Shown here one piece after another: positions 22,801-33,731 of a stretch of DNA of 64,000 nucleotides; position 1 is the stretch's first letter; every line of letters begins with the position of its first letter. Both the position numbers and the translations under genes were made by a program. This DNA is from Holothuria scabra. Taxonomy: Eukaryota > Echinodermata > Holothuroidea > Aspidochirotida > Holothuriidae. The notes beneath the pieces are model-generated. The model ran no database searches. It saw only the letters and a program-made list of their open reading frames with translations, and was not told the origin of the DNA. The DNA lies in assembly GCA_037179385.1 (NCBI GenBank), contig CM074196.1, forward strand, positions 29,595,986 to 29,659,985, in the 5' to 3' direction.

Positions 22801-22914
22801 TACGTTCCCTGGAGGTGCCACTGTTGCCTTTTCATTCGGGCTAGCAGACATCACACTTACAAGCAAGGCCAATATCAGTACAGACGTAAGGCATCTGGAA
22901 CGGTGCACCATCAT
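10765..22914 (-). CDS. MRH-domain type I membrane protein, M6P receptor/ATG27-like, copy 1 (incomplete model)
   Basis: Spliced gene on the minus strand, assembled from exons 22718-22914, 18094-18190, 17169-17314, 13316-13409 and 10765-10891. Exon 1 gives a signal peptide (MMVHRSRCLTSVLILALLV...) and the first lumenal cysteine. Exon 2 has the MRH-like core YTFDPCYPF plus GKC. Exon 3 begins VCRSDE, and exon 4 has TLIC. The last exon found encodes a membrane helix followed by GIEVIPHLAFW, the juxtamembrane signature of cation-dependent mannose-6-phosphate receptors and relatives. Known family role: lectin-type cargo receptors cycling between Golgi and endosomes. The exon phases join without stops. 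Five lumenal cysteines are visible, so a sixth is expected in a missing exon between 13316 and 10891; the end of the cytosolic tail is also missing. The Arg/Cys sugar-binding segment of true M6P receptors is not evident, so sugar binding is doubtful. A paralogue lies at 35679-48124. Confidence 0.72.
11028..11365. mobile_element. Palindromic foldback element
   Basis: About 110-bp arms in inverted orientation: CATAGATTTTATTGCATTTA / GAGACGACAGGTCATCTTTA (minus strand, 11050-11110) against CACAGTGTTTACTACATTTT / GAGACGACAGGTCGTCTTTA (plus, about 11288-11335). The ~150-bp loop is different. The two open frames here on opposite strands are mirror images of this palindrome, not genes. Confidence 0.65.
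12245..12316. repeat. MITE family B fragment
   Basis: GCTGATGGACCCCAGTTATG to GATCGAATTCTTCTATAG matches one end of the family; the rest is missing. Confidence 0.5.
13316..13409 (-). CDS. Copy 1 exon 4: lumenal beta-strand segment
   Basis: Acceptor TGATTTCAG|AATAAC, donor GTGTTT|GTAAGT, 94 nt. Encodes ITYVTLICGSELQEDTLHV followed by TGFSNETTEEVF, with an NET glycosylation sequon. It splices in frame to exon 3 and aligns with copy 2 exon 42810-42894 (VTIVTLHCQEADLEDTLEV). A longer open frame runs through this exon, but the splice sites and the paralogue define the coding part. Confidence 0.72.
13873..15099. mobile_element. 1.2-kb dispersed element with CATGGGCGT ends
   Basis: Begins CATGGGCGTTGATTTGATGG and ends GTCGACGCCCATG, an inverted pair. 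Internal sequence such as CGGTGCGCAGTCTGCATGCA (about 14397) recurs at about 1482 inside the related copy 1140-1990. No coding sequence recognised. Located in intron 3 of copy 1. Confidence 0.6.
15590..15850. mobile_element. MITE family B copy (TATAGACGAATCCG ends)
   Basis: Left TATAGACGAATCCGGACAG, right CGGATTCGTCTATA. Inside, TGGGGTCCATCACC and GATGGACACCACTAATGGC form a second inverted pair. Other full copies are at 36117, 46736 and 51574. In intron 3 of copy 1. Confidence 0.8.
15897..16075 (-). mobile_element. SINE copy with B box
   Basis: AGCTTTACGGTCCAGTTTCT to CGATAGGACCCGG, with a clean minus-strand B box GGGGTTCGAGTCC at about 16055-16067. The A-box half is cut off. In intron 3 of copy 1. 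Confidence 0.65.
16198..16256. repeat. Perfect 28-bp direct duplication
   Basis: The sequence TTTCAAGGACCCCTCACTCT plus CTAAAAG occurs twice in tandem. It is a recent duplication; no gene involved. Confidence 0.6.
16391..16897. mobile_element. PIF/Harbinger deletion derivative
   Basis: Inverted ends AAAGGTGCCCTCACATATAC...GGCAGCGGCAGCGG on the left and, on the opposite strand from 16897, AAAGGTACGTTCAGACTTAT...GGCAGCG. Subterminal CCGGCA/GCCG words recur on both sides. The centre carries a transposase N-terminal scrap (16554-16673). Located in intron 3 of copy 1. A target duplication is not certain (TAA on the left, TTA on the right). Confidence 0.65.
16554..16673 (+). pseudogene. Harbinger transposase N-terminal fragment
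   Basis: Short ORF, 39 codons: MEDIDEDLIFLMAMAYQLDQ, then KGRKKRRWWVHNIFRRKL and a stop. The basic run followed by WWVH-x-I-x-x-R matches the N-terminus of HARBI1/PIF transposases just before the nuclease domain. Downstream, EVTQLLKII in another frame may be a decayed continuation. No DDE catalytic residues remain, so it cannot be active. Confidence 0.6.
17169..17314 (-). CDS. Copy 1 exon 3: MRH middle segment
   Basis: Acceptor TTCACAG|GTATGTAGG, donor CCAAT|GTATGT, 146 nt, phase 0 in and phase 2 out. Encodes VCRSDENRENEENIGSAQ at the start and ILMFFGPLRRPGEAP at the end. It aligns with copy 2 exon 45075-44939 (VCRSDAQKEN... IGPAEINGSL). Copy 1 has a Gln in IGSAQPL, near where M6P receptors carry their sugar-binding Gln; copy 2 has Asp there. 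Confidence 0.75.
18094..18190 (-). CDS. Copy 1 exon 2: MRH cysteine core
   Basis: Acceptor CCGTAG|GTTCC, donor TTTG|GTAAG, 97 nt, phase 2 in and phase 0 out. Encodes 32 residues including GDSGLYTFDPCYPFTQGKC. The Tyr-x-x-x-Pro-Cys pattern followed by a second cysteine is typical of MRH domains. It aligns without doubt with the copy 2 exon at 45979-46078 (GDPGLYSYNPCYPFDQGNC). Confidence 0.8.
18535..18720. repeat. Degenerate minisatellite (GGTCTCGCGAACC / CATTTTCGTTC)
   Basis: GGTCTCGCGAACC, GGTCTCACGTGCC, GGTCTCTTGAACC, GGTCTTGAGAACC and GGTCTCGCGGGC alternate with TTTTCGTTCTCGAGG / TTTTCGCTCTGGCG / TTTTCGTTCCCGCGG. About four to five worn units in the intron between copy 1 exons 1 and 2. 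Confidence 0.6.
20701..20870. repeat. Cluster of TGACTCGAGTCA-type palindromes
   Basis: At least five GACTCGAGTC/CGAGTCAC words in 170 bp (for example GTGACTCGAGTCACC and GTGACTCGAGTCGAGTCATTG). In intron 1 of copy 1. A matching cluster in the opposite orientation is at 43955-44135. Confidence 0.7.
20915..21180. repeat. Dispersed repeat, second copy of 8535-8790
   Basis: AGTAGACTGTCACG, GGACTGGCTCTTGTAAGCCA and TATTTAACTGTTGCTTCATA keep the order seen at 8535-8790. In intron 1 of copy 1, right after the TGACTCGAGTCA cluster. Confidence 0.45.
22718..22914 (-). CDS. Copy 1 exon 1: signal peptide and start of lumenal domain
   Basis: ATG at 22914 (reading MMVHRS...), 65 codons plus two bases, donor AAG|GTTTGT. 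The first ~25 residues are a good signal peptide ending near SVMSAS. After it come DACAFETNEG and STPRF. The paralogous exon at 47916-48124 ends with the same SPRF segment and the same donor sequence, which supports both the boundary and phase 2. An in-frame ATG 13 codons upstream (22953) would put 13 extra residues before the hydrophobic core; I prefer the inner start because it gives a conventional signal peptide. Confidence 0.7.
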
Positions 22915-25900
22915 GGTCTGTGCTGTGAGCAGCAGTACATCGGAGAACCCCATTTCGCGATAAAATGTCCAATGGTTTAGTAAGAATTCAACGCTGATGA
23001 AGAGGCTAGCTAGGCGAATGCTGGTCTGACAAGGAAAGAAGTCTGCAAGTCAAGACCGAGTGATACTAAGGACAAGCTGTTTGACACAAATTGTTTTTAT
23101 TAGCCTAACATGAACGATATGTCACAACAGGACTACCATGGTCGTTGCTATCATAGCTTCCTGATACAGCCACACAGAATATGTTCAGTAAAAGAATTGG
23201 TGACCAGATCGTCGCTTTAACCTCTACCGTTCAGTTTGTGAAGGCTTATCCGTTGTCCTAGACCAAGTAAGGAGGGGATTTGAGCCCGAACACAAGTTAC
23301 CGAAACAGAAACCAACACATGTAGCTGTACAATCCAGTAGTCACGTCTGTATAACCAGTGAATTGCTGCTAGGCCTATAATATTCTCTGTGCGGTTCAGT
23401 ATCTCTTTATAATAGTGCATTCAAAAAAGTAAACACTAAATCTGTGTGAGCAACTCGTTGCCAGAGTAGTGTATAAAGTGCGGGTAGAATGTAGCTGTGC
23501 ATTAGGTAACGATCATGTGATTCCAATACAATGAATCCGCAATCACGTAACCGTCGTACAAGGTGTTAATATATACCTGTTTCAATGCGAACTAATGCAT
23601 GTAGGAAAAAACACGGTCGCTGAGCGGGCATATGATTCCTGCGGGTGTAGAATCATTGTTTTGTGTATGTGAGCGTATGAACGTATAAATTTGTGCATGA
23701 TGTAGAGTGAGTTCACTGCAGGGGAACGGGAGGGAAGGCTGAGCGGGAAAATTCGAAAATGAAATTCATAAATGAAAAACTTGTTGGGTCATAGGGCCTA
23801 AATCTCTCAAATAGCCTACTCTAAGCTTGAAAGGGTGGATTTTTATTATTTGCCTTGTGCTCGATTTATTTCCGAATCTTTTCATCATAACAACAAAATT
23901 ACAAAATGAATAGGCCTACGGCAAAAATAATTCATTTCAAAACATGTCACAATTTATAATTTAGAGAGTAACACATTATTGCGCAGTGACAGACCTACTC
24001 ACTGAAATTTAGAAATGGAAAAGGAGAGAAAAAATTAAGTTTGAAAGAAAAAACTTTTGTCAAACAAATGGCATTTACACAAAAAATTTTCAGAGCAGCT
24101 TTGATCGTACTTGGTTATGGAACATCTCATCAAGGCAAGAGGTCGGATAAAAAGTTTCTTAGAAATAATGAACAGACCAAAATTAGATGAAAAAAAAAAA
24201 ATCAGGACCGGATTTGGAGTGGCTGACCTCATTTCAACTAACTGAGGTTCAATGTTCATGGAGTTTTTTAGTAGCCTACTTCATGAGATAAAAATGAGAT
24301 GAGGCCCTAACAACTTGTTTCAGTCTGAGTAATTGCACGTTTATGGAAAATCGCTTTATCAGTACTTCCTTTTTCTAATATCCTCCCGACTGTCTGGAAA
24401 GAGCCGTTCGGCGAAACCAAACTTTTAACTGCTTCCCGAAGAAGCTATACGTCCACTGAAGGCAACACTTGACCAACCTCACGGCCATCAGACCATTTAT
24501 TTGATCTGTCATGTATGGCCCCGTTCTAGACTGTCCACCCTTTACATTAGGGAATGGCCTTTGTATGATTGTATCCGCTCATTAATTTCTTAATCAAGTG
24601 AAACAAGAAAGTTAAGGTAATGTTTCATAGAGAAAAAGGCGTTCCAGGCGTGGAGACAGGGGCTTCAAGTTTCCACAAGATATAAATTTCGGGAAGCTAT
24701 TTGAGATTGAAAAATTGGCAGAGTTTTAAATACTCAGAAAACTCGTGAAGATCGGGGATCTTGATACGGAATAAAAGAAGAAATAAAAAAGTACTGTCTC
24801 GGTAAGATTTTCATGAAATATCAGCAATTTTACAAAAAATTGCTGTGCATTAAGGCATCACAAAAAAGCTATAATTCATGTTCTTCATAGTCTTTGCAAG
24901 TGTCCGATTATCTAATATCTTTCAAATTTTTTCTCGAAGAACAAAAGAAAAAACCCTCTTCATTCAGGAAAATTGTCTTTGGAATTATAACAATGATTAC
25001 ACAGATTTGCGACAAATTCAGGCATCTTATGGCAAAGCTTTTCTTCAGTCCCACTTTGCATAACCTTTGCCCGAAAGGTTAAATATTAGGGTGAAGGTTG
25101 AAAAAAAGTCAGGAATATTTTCAATTGCCAAATTACTATCGCGGTAGAAAGGAGGGTGTTGATCAGGTGTAGGGCCCATCAGAATGTCATCTTTGCAGCC
25201 CCTAGTCGAATTCGGGCAACGCGGTGATACACTGTGAGAATGTCCCAAAGCTTCCAGCTAAGTCTGCTTGAAAAATTCATTTATATCCACCTCGTAACGT
25301 GACATTTTTCTCAAAAGGCGTTAGAAGTAAAACCAGTTATAACATGAAGGTATTACGTAATATCTCAATGTTTATAGTCTGTCTCCCGAGTCCGGGCAAT
25401 TACTTAGACAATTTCATCACAAGAAATTCAAGAATAATCTTGAATTTAACCAACATTCGCAAGAGAGTCGAAAACATTATACTGTAAAATGATTTAAATT
25501 CCGATACATGGTTTCTATCGAAAAGGTACAATTCATCCCAAGGAGTGATACATTTTATCTGGTCAGCGAATTTCTGATCACTTAGCAAGTTGCTGTTTTT
25601 TATTTTTGAGCGAAAATTTTACCTTTAAATTAATTTCTAGTTACAAGCTTGAGAAATTCCATTTCCAGCTGTCTGAGGGTCCGATGTTCAGTTTCAAAAT
25701 TTTCTGTACGTTCTGCTCCAACCAAAGGTGGCGCACCGTTTAAGTTTATTGTTTCGGTCGAACGTACGGACTTGTTGAGCAGAACATTGCAGGCTTGAAT
25801 TATTATGAATCATTGTTTATAGGTATGGCGCGAAAATCACGGCATTTCCAGAACAAGATGGATCAAGTTTACAAAAGCAAACTAAAGTACCATTTCGAAT

Positions 25901-26523
25901 CTACTTCGAGACAGCAAACATTTCATACATTTCCCCGACAGGTAGTTAAGAATGGGGACGATTAGTATAGAGTACCCTTCCCCTTACCAAAAACTCCCAG
26001 CCTACGTTTTTTCTAGCAACTTTGTGATCACTTTACAGATTGTTACTTTGAAGTGAACATTTCATTCCAAACGAAATCTCAAAATATCCAGTGCTGAGAT
26101 TCTACTTACAAGCCTGCGAGAAATGCTATTTGCGGTTATCTGAAGGTTCGCAATGAACACAGGTCAACCTTGGTTGATATGTGAATCATGAATCAGACAT
26201 AGATCATTCACCTGAGGCAGATCAATTAAGCTTAAAGAAAAATATTGCGTTTGTTTTACAAGGAAATTTCATCATTTTAAAACCAATATTAATTGGCAAA
26301 GAGTGATGAATAATTACAAATAAGGCAGTATGGTAGACTTCTTTTCAAGAAATAAGATTCCCTCAGTCAGAAATTCAGTTGTTTGTTGCTCAAGAATAAT
26401 TTGTTCACCTAAACTTTCAACATTTCAAAAGATGCACCTTCCACATCTCTTCTTGTGCATAATATTTTGAGGAGATGAAGCTATTGCTGAGGTTTATTGT
26501 TGAGACTGGATGATTTGAAAATG
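22915..26523. other. Upstream region of copy 1, no gene seen
   Basis: Should hold the copy 1 promoter just above 22914, but no TATA box, CpG-rich block or other recognisable element was found. Further up it contains only hAT-internal debris (25640-25770, 26090-26160) and an inverted repeat fragment at 24380-24540. Confidence 0.4.
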
Positions 26524-26531
26524 GCTAGAGC

Positions 26532-28419
26532 CAGTGGCGTAGCTAGGATTTTTTCCAGGGGGGCAAAGGTATGGAATTTCCCCAAAACTTTTCCCGGTCA
26601 ATGTGTATGTATTTCATATAAAATATGCAAACGTACGAGTATAACAACATTACCATGTCATTTTGTAATATTACCTGCATTTTAATCTTAAAGTATATAA
26701 CATAGAGCAATCAGAAATAACAAAGTATATTTTGGTAAGCAATATCTGGTTAATTTGTATGTACTAACGCAGTGGCGTACGCAGGATTTCTCTGAAGGGG
26801 AAGGGACATGCAGTATGGTCTAAGGGGAGGGGTGTCCGGAAATTTTTTGACGTTTTCAAGAAGCCTACATGCAAAATGGTGCAAGATTTTCGACTTTGAC
26901 AGGAACAGTGTTAAAAGTTGAATCGTGGTGGTTCATGAGGATAAAACTGAAACTTTTGTGTCTTGAGTCTTGACATGCATTTCTTTATGCCATTTATGCT
27001 ACCTTACGAAATAAAACTTTTCATTAAATTTGCACACTATTAGGAGTCAAAATAAAAGAGCATTGATCGGTATTTGTGGTTTTCCTTGGCCACAAAATGT
27101 TATTTTGTCATAAAGATTATCTAAGCGGAGCGCCACTATTGGTTGGAGCGGAGCGTAGAGAAAATTTGGAAAAATCAGACCCCTTAGATGGCCGGAAATA
27201 GCATTTTCCAGGCTAATACGAAGAATCTAGCCAGTAGCTTTCTTCTTTTGTCGTTTGCAATAAAATGCTCACTTCAAAATATGTTCGCAAGCTGCAAAGT
27301 GATCAGAGAGAAAAGAGCTAATTTTACCCCAAATATGTAATTTTGCCCAAAAGACCGAGCGAAGCGCCACCATTGATTGGCGCGGAGCGTAAGGAAAATT
27401 TCGAAAAATCAGACCCCTCAGATGGTCAAAATAGCGTATTTATGCTTGTAAAGAGAATCTAAACATGTAGTATTTTTATCGATGCCACCAGTGGGAAACA
27501 GATTCTACCTTTTTATGTAAAAATTGGAATTTGACAGAATTTGCCTAGGTCTATTTGTAGGAATTACAAAAAAGTTGGCATCACTGAAAGACCTTGCAAG
27601 GACAATCCTTCCCCTTTGAAAGTTTTTGAAAAATTGGGTGTCCTTATAAGCAATCTGGTGCCACATATGCTATCTTTTGAAGTAAGATCTGAGTTAACAA
27701 AGTTAGACTATGTATTTTTAAGAACAAAGAAAAAATGGCATCTGTGAGAGAGGCATGACCCAATGGTCTTCCCTTCGCACGCCACTAAGGAGGCCTAATA
27801 GTGGCTCGATCACACAGGATATCCTGTGAGAAAAGCAGTCTGTTAAGTGTAGAAGGCTACAAGGTACTCATTGTCCATTTATTGTTACACTCAAAGTGAG
27901 CAGAAAGCTATTTTCCCGAACTAGCTTGTAAGCATCGTTATGTACACAGAGTAAAATCGTACAGCTACTGCTAGCTTGTAGAAGAACATAACAACCTCGG
28001 GGGTCTACGGTAGTGACTTTTCAGTTTTCACATCCTTTTACTGAATTCCCAAAGTATCACCTGAATAACAGCTTCCTGCACACTGAAATGCACTGATCAT
28101 AACCCCGTGCGTACACAAGCACAAGAGAACATTCAATCTGCTACGCGGCGAGGACATTTCTGTGGAACGCGAATTGGGCCGGTTCATACGACACCGACTG
28201 ACGAAATCTGAGTTAATTTGTTGCATGTAAATACGAATTATGTATGAGAAATGTCTCACAATTTCTTATTCTAACAAAAATTTTGAGAAATTTTTGTGAA
28301 ATTTTTGTAATTATAATAAGATTCATCAAATTTCCCCATTTTCATCAAATTTCCCCCAAATTTTTTCTAGGGGGCAACTTGCCCCCCCCCCCCCTGCCCC
28401 CAGTAGCTATACGCCACTG
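26532..28419. mobile_element. hAT element with 8-bp TSD, nested
   Basis: Terminal inverted repeats CAGTGGCGTAGCTAGGATTT on the left and, ending at 28419, GTAGCTATACGCCACTG on the right. Flanked by the perfect 8-bp duplication GCTAGAGC (26524-26531 and 28420-28427), which is the hAT hallmark. No transposase ORF survives, so it is non-autonomous. A second element with the same type of ends (26770-27787) sits inside. A poly-C run near 28382-28394 adjoins the right end. Confidence 0.85.
26770..27787. mobile_element. Second hAT-like element nested in the first
   Basis: Begins CAGTGGCGTACGCAGGATTT and ends near CGCACGCCACTA. It contains two diverged copies of a block reading GCGCCACTATTGGTTGGAGC / GGAGCG...AGACCCCT (about 27120-27235 and 27352-27440). 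Scraps of that block recur at 25690-25770, 41380-41430, 52370-52460 and 54560-54660. No clear target duplication. Confidence 0.5.
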
Positions 28420-29025
28420 GCTAGAGCTATTTACTTTTATTGCTATGTTGGAGCATTTTAAACGCAATACTTTCCTTTAAGTGAAAGGCACAATCAAATG
28501 CACATCGTGATGTGTGTAACGAAGTGAAAGCCCGGTCGTCATATATTGTACAATAAATACCACCAGGGACGTATGGTGCAATCAAGATAAGCTATTTTAC
28601 CGTGGAAGATTAGGACGATTCTGGCAGGTCCCCATTTGTGTGCAGCATAAATAGTGATGAAAATTATTCTCATGAATCAATTTTACACCTTTGGGATTCT
28701 TTTACCGCACTCCCGCAATCATAGTACCAAGGTGAAAGAGTAAATTTCCCTTTTTTCTAAAAAATGAAGAATGTTTAGCTTACATCATGAGACCAAAGAG
28801 CTACTGGGAGCATTTCCGGCAATCTGAGTGTGGTTATGTCAAGGATTGTTTTTGATGTCCATTCACCAAATAAAAACATGTAATTGTAACTGTGATGTAA
28901 GTTAAATATTAACTATGGATAAATGAATCAAACTTTAAATGTCTGTAAATATTTATTGACATTACAACTCTTTTGTTTTGTGGTACGAGCTTATAAGTTA
29001 ATCCTGCAAGGGTTAATAAGATAGA

Positions 29026-29240
29026 ATTTTACGACTCAGATTCTCCAATTGGTTTAAGTCCAGTCGGCCACGGTTTTTTCCAGTTGTATTTGGCTGGCTT
29101 GTTTTCCCTTCTCCACTACTTATGCTGAGTGCCAAGCACAATGAAAGTAGGTTCCATTTGAAAGTCTTCGGTATGACCCGATCAGGACTAGAACTCAAGA
29201 CTTCCCGAGTCCAAGTCGGGTGCTCTAACCGGCTCAAAGA
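29026..29240 (-). mobile_element. tRNA-derived SINE copy
   Basis: Minus-strand head GAGCCGGTTAGAGCACCCGA and TTGAGTTCTAGTCC, then the family body to TAAAATTCTATC. The adjoining 29240-29420 has repeated TTGAGCCGG words on the plus strand. Confidence 0.65.
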
Positions 29241-31006
29241 CTGGCTCAGTCAACGATCGATCTTTCGGAAAAGTGATCTTAACGTCATCAAAACGTCACA
29301 ACTTGAGCTGACCAAAACGACCAGCTCTTCGATGGGGCCTAGTTGAGCCGGTGACTGTTTTACGTCACATTTTGTCCAGTCAAGAAACTGGTTGAGCCAG
29401 TTGAGCCGGCACGAGCCGCTAAATCTATGAAATGTTGCATCAATAACGTGACGTAATCGTACGTCATTATCTAAAATTGTTTCACGCCCCTAGAAAACAT
29501 TGACCGACTTGCCCGGCCGGGTTGAAAAGTTGTGTCATACAATTAATACGTGCATGGGGATGTGAAGGAAGAAGTTCATGGTGTGTGTACAGTATGATGT
29601 AAGATGACTGGAGCGATGATAAACAGCAAAGTATGGGACTAGGGGCCTGTAAATTCTTCGTTGCTATATCCCAACGACTCCAAGATAAACTATATACATG
29701 AATGTTTGAAGTCCCCATCCAATAAAATGGTGGAGCAATATTAATCTCTTTTTACTTAAGTCCCCCGACCCTCTGGCAAAGGAAAGTTTCGATAACAGAC
29801 CTTCAAAATTGCGTAAGAACACCATATTTGTCTACTTTATAGTATATACTGCCGATGAGCTATTACCACACAAGAGCAGCAAGGGGCCCACAGTCGTAGG
29901 GGAGCGCACATTCAAATTCGCCCTTCGAATCATATTCTGATCCCCCCCCCCAAAAAAAAAAAGAAAAAAAAAAAACTTGAAAACGCACTTATTGTAGAGT
30001 TGGAGGGAGATGAAAATTAACAGGTTTCAATGGGATCAGTAATAAAAATTGACCGGCGGTTGTGCTTAGAACCAAAACATTTACTGTAGGCTACGTGTCA
30101 ATTAAATGTGGCGCTCCGCTAATTAATGTTTGTTTTGTCACAAATATAAGGCCGGTATGCCACCCTCTCTAATCATGAGACCCTGGCCCTGATCAAGTGA
30201 GATCGTTCAAAGAGCAACATACTAAAGTTAAAAGAATAAATCAATACAAAAGTTATTCCAAATCAAAAGTAAAATTCAAAATCAAACAATGAATGCAAAG
30301 CGTTGAGAATATTGCATTTTCATTATTCTTCAGTGGTGAAAACGAATTGTTTGTTTCAAACAACTCTTTTACAACTCAGAATATTTGTAATAGAGGAAAC
30401 ACTTTAATGCCAAGCTAGTGGTGTCAATGTACTGACATTAATTGGAGCATACCAAGTAATTCTACTAGCATTACTTTTAATTTAATATGTAGAACAGTAT
30501 GGTTTAATTTCAGTGACAATAAGAGTTTGACCTGTTGACCGAAAATATTAAACCTTTGTTCCAGTCGTTTGTTTCCCTTTGTGAACTGATTGTTAACCAC
30601 AATTGTAGAGAACTTTCAGGTTAGTAAAACGTTCATCTTGTGTTAATTACTGTTGAATGAAAATTTCTTAATTTTTTCGGGTAAAAAATTCCAAACTAAT
30701 GCAAGACTATAGACAACCTCCACTATTGTATGCAATCATAACATTAGAGGGTGATCATGGATCATTTTTTTCTTTTGATATATTAAAGACAAGGGACAAA
30801 TGTGGTGTAAAATTAAAATTGAAAAAACAAACTCTGATTGCCACTTTGATTTATTGTGTCCGGGTCACACCAAACATAACTAGTAATTCATACAATAACA
30901 ACTTCAGTATAAAAGCATATATGATCACATTTCACTGTAGTGGTCACTCCTGAACGTTAACGGGATTTATTTTCGTGATGAACCACTAAACTGAAATAAA
31001 GATAGC

Positions 31007-31158
31007 CAGTGGCGAAGCTACCATATGGTCAGGGGCTGACCCTCCTGAAGGACAAAAATGCCTCCTAGCGGTCTTTTAAGGTTTTTAATATCCTGCTTTA
31101 ATGTCCCCCTGCAGGCCATTTTCTCCACCTCTGACCAAAATCCCCAGCTTCGCCACTG
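31007..31158. mobile_element. Short hAT-like MITE (CAGTGGCGAAGC ends)
   Basis: Ends CAGTGGCGAAGCTACCATAT and CCCCAGCTTCGCCACTG are inverted. Flanks AAGATAGC and ACCGACAT do not match, so the target duplication has decayed or an end is recombined. A lone end of the same type is near 55890-55936 (ccatatggcagctccggcactg). Confidence 0.55.
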
Positions 31159-31699
31159 ACCGACATGCTTCAAGGAGATGGATCCATTCCCCAGTCAAAG
31201 CCGTGTTTCTCAGATATCCCCACTCGAACCAAAAGTACAAATCATGCGAATTAATTATTTACCCAGAGATATGAAAAGACAGACCTCCACCCTGGATCCC
31301 AACAGCACTCGACGGTCGCCTAGACCCCACCCACAAGAGCTCACACTTTGCGCTCGGTTTTGAGGTACGCGAGAAAATTATTTCCCAACATTTTACTTCA
31401 CCCATAGGGGCACGTGGATAATATTCTATGAGGGGCAAGACCATTTTTTGCCCGAATAATGTCACCGTTTAACATATTTGCCCGAGAAGATCAACTGCTT
31501 TTGCCCACATTGGGGGGGGGGGGCGAGTGCCCCCTGTCTCATGCGCCTATGACTTCTCCCTCAATGTTCCCTCCCACTTTCATAGTGATGCCACCAGGAG
31601 TCACTGATGTTGGGGCCATGCTCTACCGGAGAAGCTTGCCTCGTCAGGAAAGTTTGTCAATCTCGTCGAAGAGGCCCTCGAACCAAAACAAAAGAGGCT

Positions 31700-31885
31700 T
31701 TTCAATTCCACCATGCTGGGGGACAATCATGCTAAATACACGTGGTTTTGTGCTGGAAACACTGCACAGCGTGCACTGAAATGCACGGGTTGTATACTCA
31801 TTCAACGAGCAGGTATACTTCAGTCAGCATGTACGGTACTCCGACATGGCCGCTGGTGAGTATGACGTCATATGAAAAGCCTCTG
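31700..31885. repeat. Dispersed repeat ending TATGACGTCATATGAAAAGCCTC
   Basis: CCACCATGCTGGGGGACAAT, AAATACACGTGGTTTTGTGC and CCGACATGGCCGCTGGTGAG, then TATGACGTCAT. The same order occurs at 55965-56155. Contains a CRE-like TGACGTCA. Confidence 0.6.
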
Positions 31886-33398
31886 TTATAGAACAATTTA
31901 AACCATGGTAAAAATAAAAAGGTCCCGAAGGGATCTGCTGAATTTTTTTACGACTTTTCAAACCCTTGACTCGCCCTCCCCTCCCACGCCACCTTTGCTC
32001 TCTCTCTAATCTAACGTAGATCCCGCTTCACACCCATATACGTCAAAATTTGTTCTTCCTTAATTGCGTCTCCTCCCCCCCCCCCCCCATCCCCCATCTG
32101 GCGAAAGCAGTCAAAGAAGAAGTTATAAAAACGATAGAGGAAAAATTGAAAAGGTAATAAATTGCATGTGTTTTTGTAGAGGTGTTTGAGACGCGGGCTG
32201 GACGCGAGACTGCTAGACCCTGATTGATGAATGCGGTTGCCCGTGAAATTAAAATCCGCAATATGTCCATAGTCACTTTGTTGTTGTTTCTTTCTCCTCT
32301 CGGCAACAAATGCAAATTTTGTTGCAGATCTCAACAAACATTTTCTCCTTTCTGAATATTCATGTTCTTTCCAAATTCGCGTTTTTCCGGATCATTTCTC
32401 CCGATTTCCCGATTATTTTTGGCAACGTTCATGTAAGTCGCAACATACCTATGTATAGTGTTCAGAGGAAAAAAATACTGTCTCCAGTTGTATTGACAAC
32501 ATCCGATCTGTCGACAAGTGTCCTGAAATGTTGAGAGTGCCAAAAGGACGTATACAGTTTTACACGTGCACGTCCTCAAAATAGGATAAACCACATATGT
32601 ATAGTAACCATGACATTACATGTTAAAATTATGGGCTAATTACATACATACACATTACGTGGACTACACACGAAATCATTTTGAAGTATAGAAAAATAAC
32701 ATTATCAGAAGTTTATAAAACAACTTACAAATTGCAGATTTCATAAAGACATGACCCTCTTCTGGAAAATACTGACACAAAACTTAAAATAGGAATTAAT
32801 GACAATTGTCAGATCAGAATGACATTTGGTTATTTTAACAGTCACAGATTCAGTTCAAACTTAATATGTGGAATGTTCGAGGAATAATAATTGTCACGGT
32901 CACTTTTCCCCAAAATTGCAATATTTGAATCGAACGAGCGTCTTTGTAACAAACCACCGTTCTTCTCGGCTTTCGTTTTTACTATATCTTTTTTGAAAAG
33001 CAGAACATACATACTGCATATCAACGGTTAGTTAACGGTTAATGACGTGATCTGCTACGAGCAAAGCCGTATGATTTGGAGGCTGGTACTCAGCTAACTT
33101 CCAACTTGCACAATGAAATAAAGTAACACTAGGTCACAACAGGGAGTTGCAACAGACAAACACGAGAGCAATTATGCGATCTCGTGGGAAAATGACATCC
33201 ACTCTTTATCTGTTATACATCCACGCAGAATCGTAGGAGACACACAGAAGCAATAAACTACAGTCGTTTAAAATGATCACATAGAACTACTTTAGCTACA
33301 CCCTGTAAAACCCACTAGCGCAACTGTCGTCGGCATTACTCATGGGCGGCGGAACTATTACCATGTTCATAGCGGTTGGAAGTTAGAAGTGACTTTCT

Positions 33399-33731
33399 CT
33401 CTAAAATCGAAAGAATCATCTTAGTCACTCTAATTGATAGAGTGAAAAGTGTGAATTCACTCCATCAGAATAATAATTCACTCCAAGAAGATTGAAATTC
33501 ACTCCAAAAGGGGCGAAATTCCCTTAAAACGAAAGAAGTTTCACTCTTGATGGAGTGCCTGCAGTGATCACTCTTAAAAAATAGAGTGCAGGCACTCGTG
33601 GAAGAGTGAATTTTCCCTCTTCCTGGAGTGAATTACACTCTTCTTGGAGTGAATTATCACTCTAATGGAGTGAATTTACACTTTTCACTCTGTCAGAGAG
33701 TGACTAAGTTCACGCTTTTACTTTTAGAGTG
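33399..33731. mobile_element. Palindromic element built of TTCACTC/GAGTGAA words
   Basis: Left arm has GTGAATTCACTCC, TTCACTCCAAGAAG and TTCACTCCAAAAGG; right arm has the reverse order GGAGTGAATTACACTC and GGAGTGAATTATCACTC. The centre is GAGTGCCTGCAGTGATCACT and its complement. The whole 330 bp can fold as one hairpin with a period of roughly 16-20 bp. Related to 50404-50672. Confidence 0.75.
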
